A stretch of 64,000 bases of DNA from positions 1-64,000 of the forward strand of contig NZ_FNHN01000004.1 in NCBI RefSeq assembly GCF_900103525.1, written 5' to 3'. Made by a program: the position numbers and the translations under genes. Shown here one piece after another: positions 25,177-35,177 of the stretch. The notes below the pieces were generated by a model. The model had not been told where the DNA came from. It was given only the letters and a program-made list of their open reading frames with translations, and ran no database searches. The number at the start of each line of letters is the position of its first letter. The first letter of the stretch is position 1. Source of the DNA: Bacillus sp. OK048. Lineage in GTDB: Bacteria; Bacillota; Bacilli; Bacillales; Cytobacillaceae.

Positions 25177-26553
25177 TTATTTTCTTAGTTTTCCTTCGGC
25201 AAGCTCAATTTGTTTTACCACTTGTTCCGGTGATGTCCCCCCGAAGCTATTTCGAACAGCAACAACGTGTTCTGGTGCTAAAACCTTATATATATCCTCT
25301 TCAAATAACGAACTGAACTCTTGGTATTCTGCAAAGCTTAAATCAAGCAGGAATTTTCCTTGCTGAATCGCATATAAAACAATTTTTCCAATAACTTCAT
25401 GTGCATCCCTAAATGGCAGACCTTTTCTCACCAAATAATCAGCTATATCCGTCGCATTAGAGAAGTCATTATTAATCGCTTTTCGCATAATATCTTTATT
25501 TACCGTCATCGATTCAATCATCGGTGCTAACAGCATAAGGGATCCTTCAAGTGTCTCTACGGTATCGAACATTCCCTCTTTGTCCTCTTGAAGATCCTTA
25601 TTATACGCAAGCGGTAACCCCTTTAGGACCGTCAGCAAGCCAATCAAGTTCCCATAAGTACGGCCCGTTTTTCCTCTTAACAACTCAGGAACATCTGGGT
25701 TCTTCTTTTGCGGCATAATGCTGGACCCTGTGCAAAAAGAGTCATCAAGCTCAACAAATTGAAACTCTTGGCTTGACCAAATCACTAGTTCCTCAGAAAA
25801 TCTTGAAATATGTGTCATAATGATCGATCCAATTGAAAGGAATTCTAAAATAAAATCCCTGTCACTAACTGCATCCATACTATTTGGATAAATCGTTTCA
25901 AAGCCTAGAATCTCTGCAACACGTTCGCGATTGATAGGAAAGGTTGTCCCTGCTAACGCACCAGAACCTAGCGGCAGCCAATTCACACGCTTTAAACTAT
26001 CAATTAGTCTTTCTTTATCGCGTTCAAACATCCAAAAATAAGCCATCACATGATGAGCGAATGAAACCGGCTGAGCACGCTGAAGATGCGTGTAACCTGG
26101 GATTAGTGTGGTTACATTCTCTTTTGCCTGTACAAGCAGAGATTCTTGAACATCCTCAAGTAACTTAATGATTTCCGTTGTCTTTGTTCTTAAGTACAAA
26201 TGCATATCGGTAGCAACCTGGTCATTTCTACTGCGGCCCGTATGAAGCTTGCCGCCAACGGGGCCAATTTTTTCAATCAATAGCTTTTCAATATTCATAT
26301 GAATATCTTCATCTTCTACTAAAAACTCGACCTCATCTTGGTCCACCATTTTTTTTATTTCAAGCAGTCCAGCTTTAATTTTTTCCGAATCCTCTAATGG
26401 AATGATGCCGCATTCACCAAGCATTTGAACATGTGCCATGCTGCCGGCAATATCTTCTTTTGCAAGCTTTTGATCAAACGAAATGGAAGCTGTAAACTCT
26501 TCCACTAATTTATTTGTTTCTTTTGTAAAGCGTCCGCCCCATAATTTGGACAT
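25177..26553 (-). CDS. argH: Argininosuccinate lyase
   Basis: The 458-residue enzyme splits argininosuccinate into arginine and fumarate, the last step of arginine synthesis. The fumarase/aspartase signature [12 protein letters not shown] is present, as are [13 protein letters not shown] and TGYxxLQRAQP-like [14 protein letters not shown] start at ATG 26553 ([12 protein letters not shown]), 8 nt after GAGGAGGG; the longer frame to 26613 adds 20 residues without homology. It follows argG by 61 bp in a two-gene unit that closes the arginine cluster. Confidence 0.96.
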   Translation of the reverse strand: MSKLWGGRFTKETNKLVEEFTASISFDQKLAKEDIAGSMAHVQMLGECGIIPLEDSEKIKAGLLEIKKMVDQDEVEFLVEDEDIHMNIEKLLIEKIGPVGGKLHTGRSRNDQVATDMHLYLRTKTTEIIKLLEDVQESLLVQAKENVTTLIPGYTHLQRAQPVSFAHHVMAYFWMFERDKERLIDSLKRVNWLPLGSGALAGTTFPINRERVAEILGFETIYPNSMDAVSDRDFILEFLSIGSIIMTHISRFSEELVIWSSQEFQFVELDDSFCTGSSIMPQKKNPDVPELLRGKTGRTYGNLIGLLTVLKGLPLAYNKDLQEDKEGMFDTVETLEGSLMLLAPMIESMTVNKDIMRKAINNDFSNATDIADYLVRKGLPFRDAHEVIGKIVLYAIQQGKFLLDLSFAEYQEFSSLFEEDIYKVLAPEHVVAVRNSFGGTSPEQVVKQIELAEGKLRK

Positions 26554-26614
26554 CGATGGTCCCTCCTCGAATCTAACAAGTTTGCCCTCGAAAATGGTTT
26601 CGAGGGCACCCATA

Positions 26615-27826
26615 TTATTTCATAATCGTTTCTTTATTATTTACCTCTGAATATACCTTTGTTGGCAGTCCCCATAGTTTGATAAAACCAACCGCTGCAT
26701 TATGGTCGAAGGCATCACCTTTTGAATAAGTGGCCAATTCTTCATTATAAAGGCTGTGTGGCGACTTACGTCCAACCACTGTATGGTTTCCTTTATGGAG
26801 TTTTACGCGAATAGTACCCGTAACTACCTTTTGCGTTTCATCAATAAAGGCATCGAGAGCTGGTTTTATTGGCGAGTACCAAAGTCCTTCATAGATGATT
26901 TTCGCCATTTGCTGTTCCACTTGCGTTTTAAACTGGGTTACTTCACGCGTTAGTGTTAAAAATTCTAATTCTTTATGTGCATTAATTAAAATTAACGCAG
27001 CAGGATTTTCATAAACTTCTCTAGATTTAATTCCAACTAAACGGTTTTCAATATGGTCGATACGGCCAACACCATTCTTACCGCCAAGTTCGTTTAAGGT
27101 TTCAATAAGCTGTACCAATGGCAGCTTTTCACCATTCAAGGCAACAGGAACTCCTTGCTCAAATTCAATTTCCAGATATTCCGCTTGGTCTGGCGTTAAT
27201 TCAATTGGTGCTGTCCAGTCAAAAGCCGCTTCAGGCGCCTCTGCCCATGGATCTTCTAAGACACCAGCTTCACAGGCACGTCCCCAAATATTCGCGTCAA
27301 TGGAGAAAGGATTGTCTAAATCTACAGGAATTGGAATACCATTTTCCTCTGCATACTTAATTTCTTCATCACGAGTCATGCCCCATTCACGAACAGGTGC
27401 AACCACCTTTAAACTTGGATTTAACGCCTGAATAGAGACCTCGAAACGAACCTGGTCATTCCCTTTTCCTGTACAGCCATGAGCAACAGCTGCTGCCCCT
27501 TCTTTTTCAGCCACTTCTACCAATAATTTTGAAATTAATGGTCGGGATAGCGCAGATGATAGAGGGTATTTCCCTTCATATAAACAATTCGCCTTTAAAG
27601 CTGGTAAAATATATTCCTTTGCTAATAATTCTTTTGCATCAATCATATAAGCTTTAACAGCCCCAACGTTCAACGCCTTTTGCTTAATTGCTTCTAGATC
27701 TTTCCCCTCACCTACATCTAGACCTAAAGCTATGACATCATAGCCATATTTCTCCTGAATCCATTTAACTGAAACCGAAGTATCTAATCCGCCTGAATAC
27801 GCTAAAACAATTTTTTCCTTAGCCAT
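26615..27826 (-). CDS. argG: Argininosuccinate synthase
   Basis: The 403-residue ATP-dependent ligase joins citrulline and aspartate. The N-terminal P-loop-like [28 protein letters not shown] and the EMTRDEE-type [13 protein letters not shown] segment are typical. GAGGAGAATATAA precedes the ATG. It has its own promoter region with a perfect ARG box, so it can be transcribed apart from the argC operon that ends 76 bp upstream. Confidence 0.97.
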   Translation of the reverse strand: MAKEKIVLAYSGGLDTSVSVKWIQEKYGYDVIALGLDVGEGKDLEAIKQKALNVGAVKAYMIDAKELLAKEYILPALKANCLYEGKYPLSSALSRPLISKLLVEVAEKEGAAAVAHGCTGKGNDQVRFEVSIQALNPSLKVVAPVREWGMTRDEEIKYAEENGIPIPVDLDNPFSIDANIWGRACEAGVLEDPWAEAPEAAFDWTAPIELTPDQAEYLEIEFEQGVPVALNGEKLPLVQLIETLNELGGKNGVGRIDHIENRLVGIKSREVYENPAALILINAHKELEFLTLTREVTQFKTQVEQQMAKIIYEGLWYSPIKPALDAFIDETQKVVTGTIRVKLHKGNHTVVGRKSPHSLYNEELATYSKGDAFDHNAAVGFIKLWGLPTKVYSEVNNKETIMK

Positions 27827-27846
27827 TTATATTCTCCTCGCATTTA

Positions 27847-27880
27847 CATGAATTAATATTCAACCAATAGAATTATTATA
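27847..27880 (-). promoter_or_regulatory. argG promoter with ARG box (ArgR/AhrC operator)
   Basis: TGAATTAATATTCA (27849-27862) is a perfect palindrome that fits the ARG box TGNATWWWWATNCA and extends to CATGAATTAATATTCAAC. A -10 TATAAT (27880-27875, minus strand) lies just upstream; I see no good -35. The box would cover the first transcribed bases. Confidence 0.8.
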
Positions 27881-27902
27881 CAATAAAATTCAAAAAAATC
27901 TA

Positions 27903-28880
27903 CTATTCTAGCAAAAGTTTTAAAATTGCTTTTTGAGCATGAAGTCGGTTCTCAGCTTCGTCAAACACAACCGATTGCGGTCCATCGATAATTTCTGCCG
28001 TAACCTCTTCCCCACGGTGTGCTGGTAAACAGTGCAAAAAGATATAATCTGATTTTGCATGTTTGCATAGTTCAGCATTTACTTGATAGTCGGCAAGATC
28101 CTTTAATCTTTTTTCCGTTTCTTCCTCTTGACCCATACTGGTCCACACATCTGTGACGACAATATCAGCATCCTTGATCGCATCCACTGGATTATGAGTA
28201 ATCATAATTTTGCTTCCTGTTAATTTGCCGGCTTCTATCGCCTTCTCTGTGATCTTCCCATCAGGTAAATAGCCAGGAGGGCTTGCAATACTAATATCCA
28301 GTCCGACCTTGGCTGCACCTTCCATTAATGAATGAGCCATATTATTGTTTCCGTCCCCTAAATAGCACATCTTTAATCCAGCCAATTTGCCTTTATGCTC
28401 TTGAATCGTTAATAAATCAGCCAACACTTGAGTCGGGTGATGCAAATCGGTTAAACCATTTATAACCGGAACGGTCGCATGCTCTGCCAGCTCTTCCACC
28501 GTGTTGTGCGAAAACGTTCTAATCATCATACAATCAATATAACGTGATAACACTTTTGCCGTATCCGAAATACTTTCTCCTCTGCCAATCTGAATATCCC
28601 TTGAACTCAAGAAAATTGGATGGCCTCCTAATTGGAGCATCCCTACCTCAAAGGAAACTCTAGTACGAGTAGAAGCCTTCTCAAAAATCATCCCTAGAAC
28701 CTTTCCGCTCAAGTAAGGATGTGGCTTTCCTTGCTTTTGGAGGCTTTTCAGTTCCTTTGCTTCCTCAAGAAGATAGAGAATTTCATCTGATTGAAAATCG
28801 GACAAGGTTAAAAAATCCTTGCCCTTAAATTGTAGCTGCCCAGATACACCTTTCGTGTTCCATTTAATTACTTTTGACAT
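27903..28880 (-). CDS. argF: Ornithine carbamoyltransferase
   Basis: A protein of about 325 residues that makes citrulline from ornithine and carbamoyl phosphate. The carbamoyl-phosphate loop STRTRVSFE and the ornithine-binding HCLPAHRGEE are both intact, with HHPTQVLADLLT between. I start at ATG 28880 (MSKVIKWNTKG), inside the end of carB (17-nt overlap), which suggests translational coupling. An in-frame TTG at 28901 would add seven residues. Last gene of argCJBD-carAB-argF. Confidence 0.95.
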   Translation of the reverse strand: MSKVIKWNTKGVSGQLQFKGKDFLTLSDFQSDEILYLLEEAKELKSLQKQGKPHPYLSGKVLGMIFEKASTRTRVSFEVGMLQLGGHPIFLSSRDIQIGRGESISDTAKVLSRYIDCMMIRTFSHNTVEELAEHATVPVINGLTDLHHPTQVLADLLTIQEHKGKLAGLKMCYLGDGNNNMAHSLMEGAAKVGLDISIASPPGYLPDGKITEKAIEAGKLTGSKIMITHNPVDAIKDADIVVTDVWTSMGQEEETEKRLKDLADYQVNAELCKHAKSDYIFLHCLPAHRGEEVTAEIIDGPQSVVFDEAENRLHAQKAILKLLLE

Positions 28881-31800
28881 GTTCCACACCGCTCTCTTCA
28901 ATTTGATAATACTCTGTTACAGTTCGAACGTTTGAAGGTGCACTCGATTGAGCCTGAAGGTCAATCATTGCCTCCACTGTATCTAGATGGGTAAACACAG
29001 GTACATTATAGCGAGTTGCTTGTTCACGAATGTAAAATCCGAACTTTATTTTATTTCTTCCTTGGTTTGGTATATTAATGACTGCCTGAATGGTATTGTT
29101 TCGGAAAAGTTCATTTACATCTAGGTTATCTTTTACGATCTTTTCAATTGAAATCCCATTTTTCTTAAGGAAATTTGCCGTTCCTTCCGTTGCCGCTAAC
29201 TTGTAATTTTGATCCACAAATTGTTGAAGAATTGATAGACTGGCTTGTTTTTCCCGATCAGATATCGAGCAGAAAAGATAGTTTTCTGTTTCTCCAGCTG
29301 TGGTTGGAAAAGCCTTTTCTAGCGCTTCATGGAAGGTTGCTCCTAGACCTAACACTTCACCGGTTGATTTCATTTCCGGTCCTAGTACATGGTCGACTCC
29401 CTTTAATTTGCTTCTTGAAAAAACAGGTGCTTTTACTGAATAATAATTTGGCTCTGCTAATAAACCATTTTCATTCGATAAAGAGTTCAAGGATACTCCC
29501 AATTGAACCATTACGGCCCACTCAATCATCGGAATTCCTGTAACCTTACTCATGATTGGAACGGTTCGTGAAGAACGCGGATTTACTTCTAAAACAAGGA
29601 CCTGGTTCTGAAAAATAACAAATTGGATATTCATGATGCCTATAATAGGTGCAGATTGAGCAATTTTTTCAGCATAATCAATTAATGTTTCTTTTATCTC
29701 TTTCGCTAATGAAATGGGTGGAAAAACACTAATACTGTCTCCGGAATGTACGCCTGCTCTTTCAATATGCTCAAAAATACCTGGGACAACTACATTCGTT
29801 CCATCACTAATCGCATCTACTTCACATTCAAGACCTGGCATATAGCGATCCACTAATAAAGGCCACATTTTTTCCTGTGAGTTGTTTTCCTCAAGCTGCT
29901 GGATATAATAGTTCAATTCTTCCTCTGAAAAAATCGTAAACATCGATTGTCCGCCAATGACATAGGATGGACGAACCAACACTGGATAGCCTAAATTTGC
30001 TGCTGCTTCAAACAATTCATCTTTATGATTTACGGTTTTGCCTACAATATGTGGGATATTCAAATCTTCTAGCAGCTGATAAAATTCCTCCCGATCCTCA
30101 AAGCGATCGACGTTTTCAACTGTTGTCCCAAGAATTTTCACTCCCTCTTCTTCTAAATCATGTGCTAAATTAATCGCTGTTTGTCCACCAAATTGAATTA
30201 ACACGCCTTCAATCTTCTCTTTTTCAATGACGGTAAGAACGTCTTCGGCGGTTAACGGTTCAAAATATAGACGGTCAGCGACAGAATAATCGGTACTAAC
30301 TGTTTCTGGATTATTATTGATTACTACTGCTTCATAGCCCATTTTCTTAATTGCCTTTGCTGCATGTACAGAACAGTAATCAAATTCAATTCCTTGACCA
30401 ATTCTGATTGGCCCCGATCCGAGTACAAGAATTTTCTTGGTGCCTGTCACCTCTACTTCATCTGCTCCAAGCCAAGTTGAATAGTAATACGGGGTAACCG
30501 CGTCAAATTCTGCTGAACAGGTATCGACCATTTTGTATCCCGGTTTCCAATTAAGTTCTTTCCATTTCCTTCTGATTTGCTTTTCATCTATTTGGAAAAT
30601 CTGCGATAGCAGCTTATCGGAAATATTGTGACGCTTCGCTGTTTTTAAAAGCTCTGTTGGAACACCACTCCAGCTATATGAAGCTAATTCCATTTCTAAG
30701 GCTACAACTGAATTAATTTTATATAAAAACCATGAATCAATTTCCGTCAATTGCTTAATTTTTTCTAAAGAAATGCCTCTTCTAAAAGCTTCTGCTATCA
30801 TAAAGAGTCTTTGGTCATTTGGTCTTTCAAGTTTTTCTAATAAGACCTCATTATCTACATTTTTATTTGATTCCAGACAAAGTCCAAATGTATTTGATTC
30901 CATCGAACGGATCGCCTTATTTAGTGCCCCTTCAAAGGTCCGGTCTATCGCCATTACTTCCCCGGTTGCTTTCATTTGTGTTCCTAATGTACGGTCTGCT
31001 TCAGGAAATTTGTCAAATGGAAAGCGTGGAAGCTTAACCACTATATAATCAATCGCTGGTTCAAAGGATGCATATGTGTTACCTGTTATTGGGTTCACAA
31101 TCTCATCTAAATGATAACCAACCGCACATTTAGCTGCCGTCCTAGCAATCGGATAACCGGTAGCCTTTGACGCTAATGCAGATGAACGACTTACCCTTGG
31201 ATTAACTTCAATAATGCAATATTGATTGGATTCTGGATTAAGAGCAAACTGGATGTTACAGCCGCCAATAATCTCTAATTCTCTTATTACTTTTAGAGAA
31301 GAATTACGTAGCATTTGGTATTGAACATCGTTTAATGTTTGTGAAGGAGCGACAACGATCGAATCACCTGTATGAACGCCGACAGGGTCCATATTCTCCA
31401 TATTGCAAACAATAATACAGGTGTCATTTGCATCCCTTATTACCTCATATTCAATTTCCTTCCAGCCTTTAATGCTTCTTTCCACAAGGACCTGATGAAT
31501 CGGGCTTGCTGCTAATCCCTTCTTCAGAACATTTTCAAGTTCCTCATCAGTATGGGCAAAGCCGCCACCATGTCCACCTAGTGTATAGGCTGGACGGATA
31601 ATAACGGGAAAATCTATTTCCTTGACGAACGCTACCCCCTCTTCATAGGTATGAATAATCGCTGATTCCGGAATTGGCTCGTCAATCTTTATCATTAAAC
31701 TGCGGAACCTGTCGCGGTCCTCGCCATTTTTTATCGATTCTACAGAGGTACCTAATAGCGCTACATTGTATTTTTGGAGAATATTTTTTTCATATAGTTC

Positions 31801-32100
31801 TACTGTAAGATTTAAACCAGTTTGACCACCTAACGTTCCAATAATTCCATCAGGCTTTTCTTTTTGAATGATTTTTTCTATTGTTTCAACGTTTAATGGT
31901 TCGATATATACTTTATCGGCAACGGATTCATCTGTCATAATCGTTGCTGGATTATTATTAATTAAAACCACCTGTATTCCCTCTTCTTTAAGAGCGATAC
32001 AAGCTTGTGTTCCGGCATAGTCAAATTCTGCAGCCTGCCCGATGACAATCGGACCTGATCCAATTACTACTACTTTTCTTAGGTTTTTATTTAATGGCAT
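28864..32100 (-). CDS. carB: Carbamoyl-phosphate synthase large subunit, arginine-type
   Basis: A 1078-residue protein with two homologous ATP-grasp halves (about 1-550 and 551-940), each beginning with a variant of KxLVLGSGPIxIGQxxEFDYxG, plus a C-terminal MGS-like domain (about 940-1070). It makes carbamoyl phosphate with the CarA glutaminase. It is the arginine-specific copy, because it sits in the arg operon; a pyrimidine copy (pyrAB) is expected elsewhere. Its start overlaps the carA end by 14 nt and its end overlaps argF. Confidence 0.95.
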   Translation of the reverse strand: MPLNKNLRKVVVIGSGPIVIGQAAEFDYAGTQACIALKEEGIQVVLINNNPATIMTDESVADKVYIEPLNVETIEKIIQKEKPDGIIGTLGGQTGLNLTVELYEKNILQKYNVALLGTSVESIKNGEDRDRFRSLMIKIDEPIPESAIIHTYEEGVAFVKEIDFPVIIRPAYTLGGHGGGFAHTDEELENVLKKGLAASPIHQVLVERSIKGWKEIEYEVIRDANDTCIIVCNMENMDPVGVHTGDSIVVAPSQTLNDVQYQMLRNSSLKVIRELEIIGGCNIQFALNPESNQYCIIEVNPRVSRSSALASKATGYPIARTAAKCAVGYHLDEIVNPITGNTYASFEPAIDYIVVKLPRFPFDKFPEADRTLGTQMKATGEVMAIDRTFEGALNKAIRSMESNTFGLCLESNKNVDNEVLLEKLERPNDQRLFMIAEAFRRGISLEKIKQLTEIDSWFLYKINSVVALEMELASYSWSGVPTELLKTAKRHNISDKLLSQIFQIDEKQIRRKWKELNWKPGYKMVDTCSAEFDAVTPYYYSTWLGADEVEVTGTKKILVLGSGPIRIGQGIEFDYCSVHAAKAIKKMGYEAVVINNNPETVSTDYSVADRLYFEPLTAEDVLTVIEKEKIEGVLIQFGGQTAINLAHDLEEEGVKILGTTVENVDRFEDREEFYQLLEDLNIPHIVGKTVNHKDELFEAAANLGYPVLVRPSYVIGGQSMFTIFSEEELNYYIQQLEENNSQEKMWPLLVDRYMPGLECEVDAISDGTNVVVPGIFEHIERAGVHSGDSISVFPPISLAKEIKETLIDYAEKIAQSAPIIGIMNIQFVIFQNQVLVLEVNPRSSRTVPIMSKVTGIPMIEWAVMVQLGVSLNSLSNENGLLAEPNYYSVKAPVFSRSKLKGVDHVLGPEMKSTGEVLGLGATFHEALEKAFPTTAGETENYLFCSISDREKQASLSILQQFVDQNYKLAATEGTANFLKKNGISIEKIVKDNLDVNELFRNNTIQAVINIPNQGRNKIKFGFYIREQATRYNVPVFTHLDTVEAMIDLQAQSSAPSNVRTVTEYYQIEESGVEHVKSN

Positions 32101-33172
32101 ATTGTTTCTCTCCTGCTGACATGATCTGTCTTACAAATTCTGTGAGAATATATTCCGTGTCGCTTGGCCCTGGGTGAGCTTCAGGATGAAATTGAACCGT
32201 TTGGATTGGATAACGACGGTGTTTTAATCCTTCGATTGATCGATCATTAACGTTACGGTATGTGATTTGGAATACTTGTGCGTCAATACTTTCATCGACT
32301 ACTACATATCCATGATTCTGTGCGGTAATTTTCACTTTGCCCGTTGTTAATTCTTTAACGGGATGATTGCCGCCACGATGTCCGTAAGCGAGTTTTTCTG
32401 TTTTCGCCCCATAAGCGAGGGCAATTAATTGATGACCAAGGCAAATTCCTAAAGTTGGATAATGCTGGGTAATCTTTTTGATTTCTGGAAACCATTGTTT
32501 TAATGCCATTGGGTCTCCAGGTCCGTTACTCAATAACACTCCATCCGGATTTAAGGATTTAATTTTTTCAAAAGATGTGTTGTATGGAACGATGGTTACC
32601 GAACAATTCTCATCTAGAAGCGCATTGAGGATTGATTTTTTATATCCAAAATCTAGCAGGACTACATGAGGTCCTTCGTTATGAAAATTTTGAATTTTAT
32701 TTGTAGAGACCTTTTCTACCCAAAGTGGTGTTATATTGGTTTCAGAAAAAGACTGTTGCTTCGTCTTACTTAAATAACCCTTTACCGTCCCACGGCTGCG
32801 GATTGTTTTTACTAGTAATCGAGTATCCACACCAGCAATCCCCGGAACTCCTGCCTGCTTAAGTTTTTCAGAGAATTTATTAATCGATTGGTAATGGCTT
32901 GGTGTTTCACATAGATCACCAATAACCACTCCAGCTAATGATGGTGAAATACATTCATCGTCCATTGCATTGATTCCGTAACTACCGATTATCGGATAAC
33001 AAAAAGTAATCAGCTGGCCTGCATAGGAAGGATCTGTAATGATTTCCTGGTAGCCAGTCATACTTGTATTAAAAACAACTTCTCCTAATGAGCCCTTGTT
33101 CGCACCTATTAATATTCCTTCAAATACTTCTCCGGTTTCCAAAGTAAGGTAACCATTTTCCAAAACACTCAC
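32087..33172 (-). CDS. carA: Carbamoyl-phosphate synthase small subunit, arginine-type
   Basis: The 361-residue glutamine amidotransferase subunit. The N-terminal CarA domain has MTGYQEIITDPSYAGQ, and the class I glutaminase domain has catalytic Cys in LGICLGHQLIALAYGA and the His/Glu pair in VQFHPEAHPGP. GTG start at 33172 (MSVLENGYLTLETGEVFEG), 10 bp after the argD stop; the ribosome-binding site is weak, consistent with coupling to argD translation. It feeds ammonia to CarB. Confidence 0.95.
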   Translation of the reverse strand: MSVLENGYLTLETGEVFEGILIGANKGSLGEVVFNTSMTGYQEIITDPSYAGQLITFCYPIIGSYGINAMDDECISPSLAGVVIGDLCETPSHYQSINKFSEKLKQAGVPGIAGVDTRLLVKTIRSRGTVKGYLSKTKQQSFSETNITPLWVEKVSTNKIQNFHNEGPHVVLLDFGYKKSILNALLDENCSVTIVPYNTSFEKIKSLNPDGVLLSNGPGDPMALKQWFPEIKKITQHYPTLGICLGHQLIALAYGAKTEKLAYGHRGGNHPVKELTTGKVKITAQNHGYVVVDESIDAQVFQITYRNVNDRSIEGLKHRRYPIQTVQFHPEAHPGPSDTEYILTEFVRQIMSAGEKQYAIK

Positions 33173-33182
33173 GCGCCTTTCT

Positions 33183-34370
33183 CTATATACTTTGGAAAGC
33201 CTTTTCCAACTTTTGTATAAATTCGTTTATTTCTTCTTTCGTTGCTGTTAATGGCGGAAGCAGTCTAACAACATTTGGCCCCGCTGTTAAAATCAACAGT
33301 TGATTTTCAATTGCCTTTTGAACGATTTGAGGAGCCTTATCTCCAACTACGATCCCTTTTAGGAGACCTTTTCCTCTAATATCTTCTATAAAAGTGTACT
33401 TTTCTTTAAACTTTGTTAACAGTTCATCTAAGTGCACTGAAATTTCATTCACATATTGTAACAAATTGCTTTCAATGATATGGGATATAGTTGCAACTCC
33501 AGCAGCAGTTGCTAATGGATTTCCGCCAAACGTACTTCCATGCGTACCTGGTTCGAACGCTTTTGCTGCCTTTTCCTTTGCAATGATGGCACCAATCGGA
33601 AACCCTGAACCAAGACCTTTTGCTACACTAATGACATCTGGCTCAATGCCGTATTGTTCATAGGCAAACAGTGTACCTGTTCTTCCGATTCCCGTTTGAA
33701 TTTCATCAACCATTAATAGGATGTCATTTTTCTCGCAAATTTCAGCGATTTTCTTTACCCAGTCTGGATTTGCTGGAATGACTCCACCTTCCCCCTGGAC
33801 AAGTTCCAGTAGAATGGCTGCTGGCTGGAGAGTTTTTAACTGCTCAAGTGCTTCGATATCGTTAAATGGCAGGTAACTAAACCCTTTGACTAATGGAGCA
33901 AAACCCTGTTGGATTTTTTCCTGCCCTGTCGCAGATAATGTTGCCAATGTTCTGCCATGAAAGGATTGTTGGAAGGTAATAACTTCAAAGGAATCTGTTC
34001 CTTTAACTTTCTGTGCGAATCTTCTTGCAAGCTTTATGGCCGCCTCATTTGCTTCTGCTCCGCTGTTGCAAAAGAAGACCTGATCGCCACAGCTATTGGC
34101 TGTCAGCAGTGCAGCTAGCTCCTGCTGATTTGGAATATTATACAGGTTTGAGCAATGCCACAGATTCTGCAATTGTTCTTCTACCTTCTCTTTCACAACA
34201 TCAGGTACATGGCCCAAGTTACATGTTGCAATGCCAGAAGTAAAATCTAAATATTTTTTTCCTTGATCATCCCATACATAGCTTCCTTTCCCCTTAACCA
34301 ACGTGATAGGAAAGCGGCTATACGTAGCCATTACTGGCGAAATTGGGGAAACAGAAGTTTTTATGGTCAT
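33183..34370 (-). CDS. argD: Acetylornithine aminotransferase
   Basis: A 395-residue class III PLP aminotransferase that converts N-acetylglutamate semialdehyde to N-acetylornithine. The PLP lysine lies in DVISVAKGLGSGFPIGA, and FCNSGAEANEAAIKLARR and LMVDEIQTGIGRTG are typical of ArgD. Its ATG overlaps the argB stop by 4 nt. Confidence 0.95.
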   Translation of the reverse strand: MTIKTSVSPISPVMATYSRFPITLVKGKGSYVWDDQGKKYLDFTSGIATCNLGHVPDVVKEKVEEQLQNLWHCSNLYNIPNQQELAALLTANSCGDQVFFCNSGAEANEAAIKLARRFAQKVKGTDSFEVITFQQSFHGRTLATLSATGQEKIQQGFAPLVKGFSYLPFNDIEALEQLKTLQPAAILLELVQGEGGVIPANPDWVKKIAEICEKNDILLMVDEIQTGIGRTGTLFAYEQYGIEPDVISVAKGLGSGFPIGAIIAKEKAAKAFEPGTHGSTFGGNPLATAAGVATISHIIESNLLQYVNEISVHLDELLTKFKEKYTFIEDIRGKGLLKGIVVGDKAPQIVQKAIENQLLILTAGPNVVRLLPPLTATKEEINEFIQKLEKAFQSI

Positions 34371-35164
34371 TTTACAAGCTCCTCATCTAAAACAATTTTT
34401 GTTCCAATATTTTTGCCGTTCACGTAATCTATTAGACTGTTTTTCGTAAAACCGTCGATGATACCTACTTCAGGTATTTTGTGTACGAGACCATCGATTG
34501 CTGCTTTCACCTTTGGGATCATCCCGCCATAGATGGTTTTATTTTCAATTAGTTCTTCAACTGTTGATTTGGTAACTATATCTAGTTTGGATTTTTCACC
34601 ACTTTTTTCAACTAAGATACCTGGAATATCGCTGATAAAGCAAAGGTTCGCCCCCAGTGCCTTGGCAACGGCGCTTGCGGCAACATCTCCGTTAATGTTG
34701 TACCGCTGTCCATCTGCTCCAATCCCAACTGGTGAAATGATAGGTATATGTCCTTGATTTACGATACTTTCAATGACTGAAGTATTTACTTCTACGACTT
34801 CTCCTACAAAACCTAAACTTTCATTTGAAGTTGGAATGGCTTTTAACAAACTGCCATCCACTCCACTTACACCAAATGAACTTCCGCCTGCTTCTATGAT
34901 GTTCCGTACAACTTGTTTATTCACCGTTCCGCTTAACACCATTTCTACAATATCTAATACCTCGTTATTGGTGACTCTTAAACCATTTACAAAGGTAGTT
35001 TCTACGTTTAGGCTTTTTAACAATTTATTAATTAGAGGTCCACCGCCATGGACAATAATCGGTGTCCATTCTCCTGTTTGTTGAAGAGCTATAACATCTT
35101 TATAAAAGGACTTTGGCAGATTTTCTAACACACTTCCGCCACACTTAATGACAATATATTTCAT
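34367..35164 (-). CDS. argB: Acetylglutamate kinase
   Basis: The 265-residue amino-acid kinase begins KYIVIKCGGSVLENL (nucleotide loop), then IIVHGGGPLINKLL and INGDVAASAVAKAL. It phosphorylates N-acetylglutamate. It lacks the N-terminal arginine-sensing extension of hexameric kinases, so control is likely transcriptional. AAGGAG precedes the ATG. Confidence 0.95.
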   Translation of the reverse strand: MKYIVIKCGGSVLENLPKSFYKDVIALQQTGEWTPIIVHGGGPLINKLLKSLNVETTFVNGLRVTNNEVLDIVEMVLSGTVNKQVVRNIIEAGGSSFGVSGVDGSLLKAIPTSNESLGFVGEVVEVNTSVIESIVNQGHIPIISPVGIGADGQRYNINGDVAASAVAKALGANLCFISDIPGILVEKSGEKSKLDIVTKSTVEELIENKTIYGGMIPKVKAAIDGLVHKIPEVGIIDGFTKNSLIDYVNGKNIGTKIVLDEELVK

Positions 35165-35177
35165 TTTTAGCCACTCC

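Noticed and set aside
29175..29543. 122-codon plus-strand ORF inside carB
   Set aside because: Antisense shadow of carB; no ribosome-binding site and low-complexity Leu/Pro-rich product.
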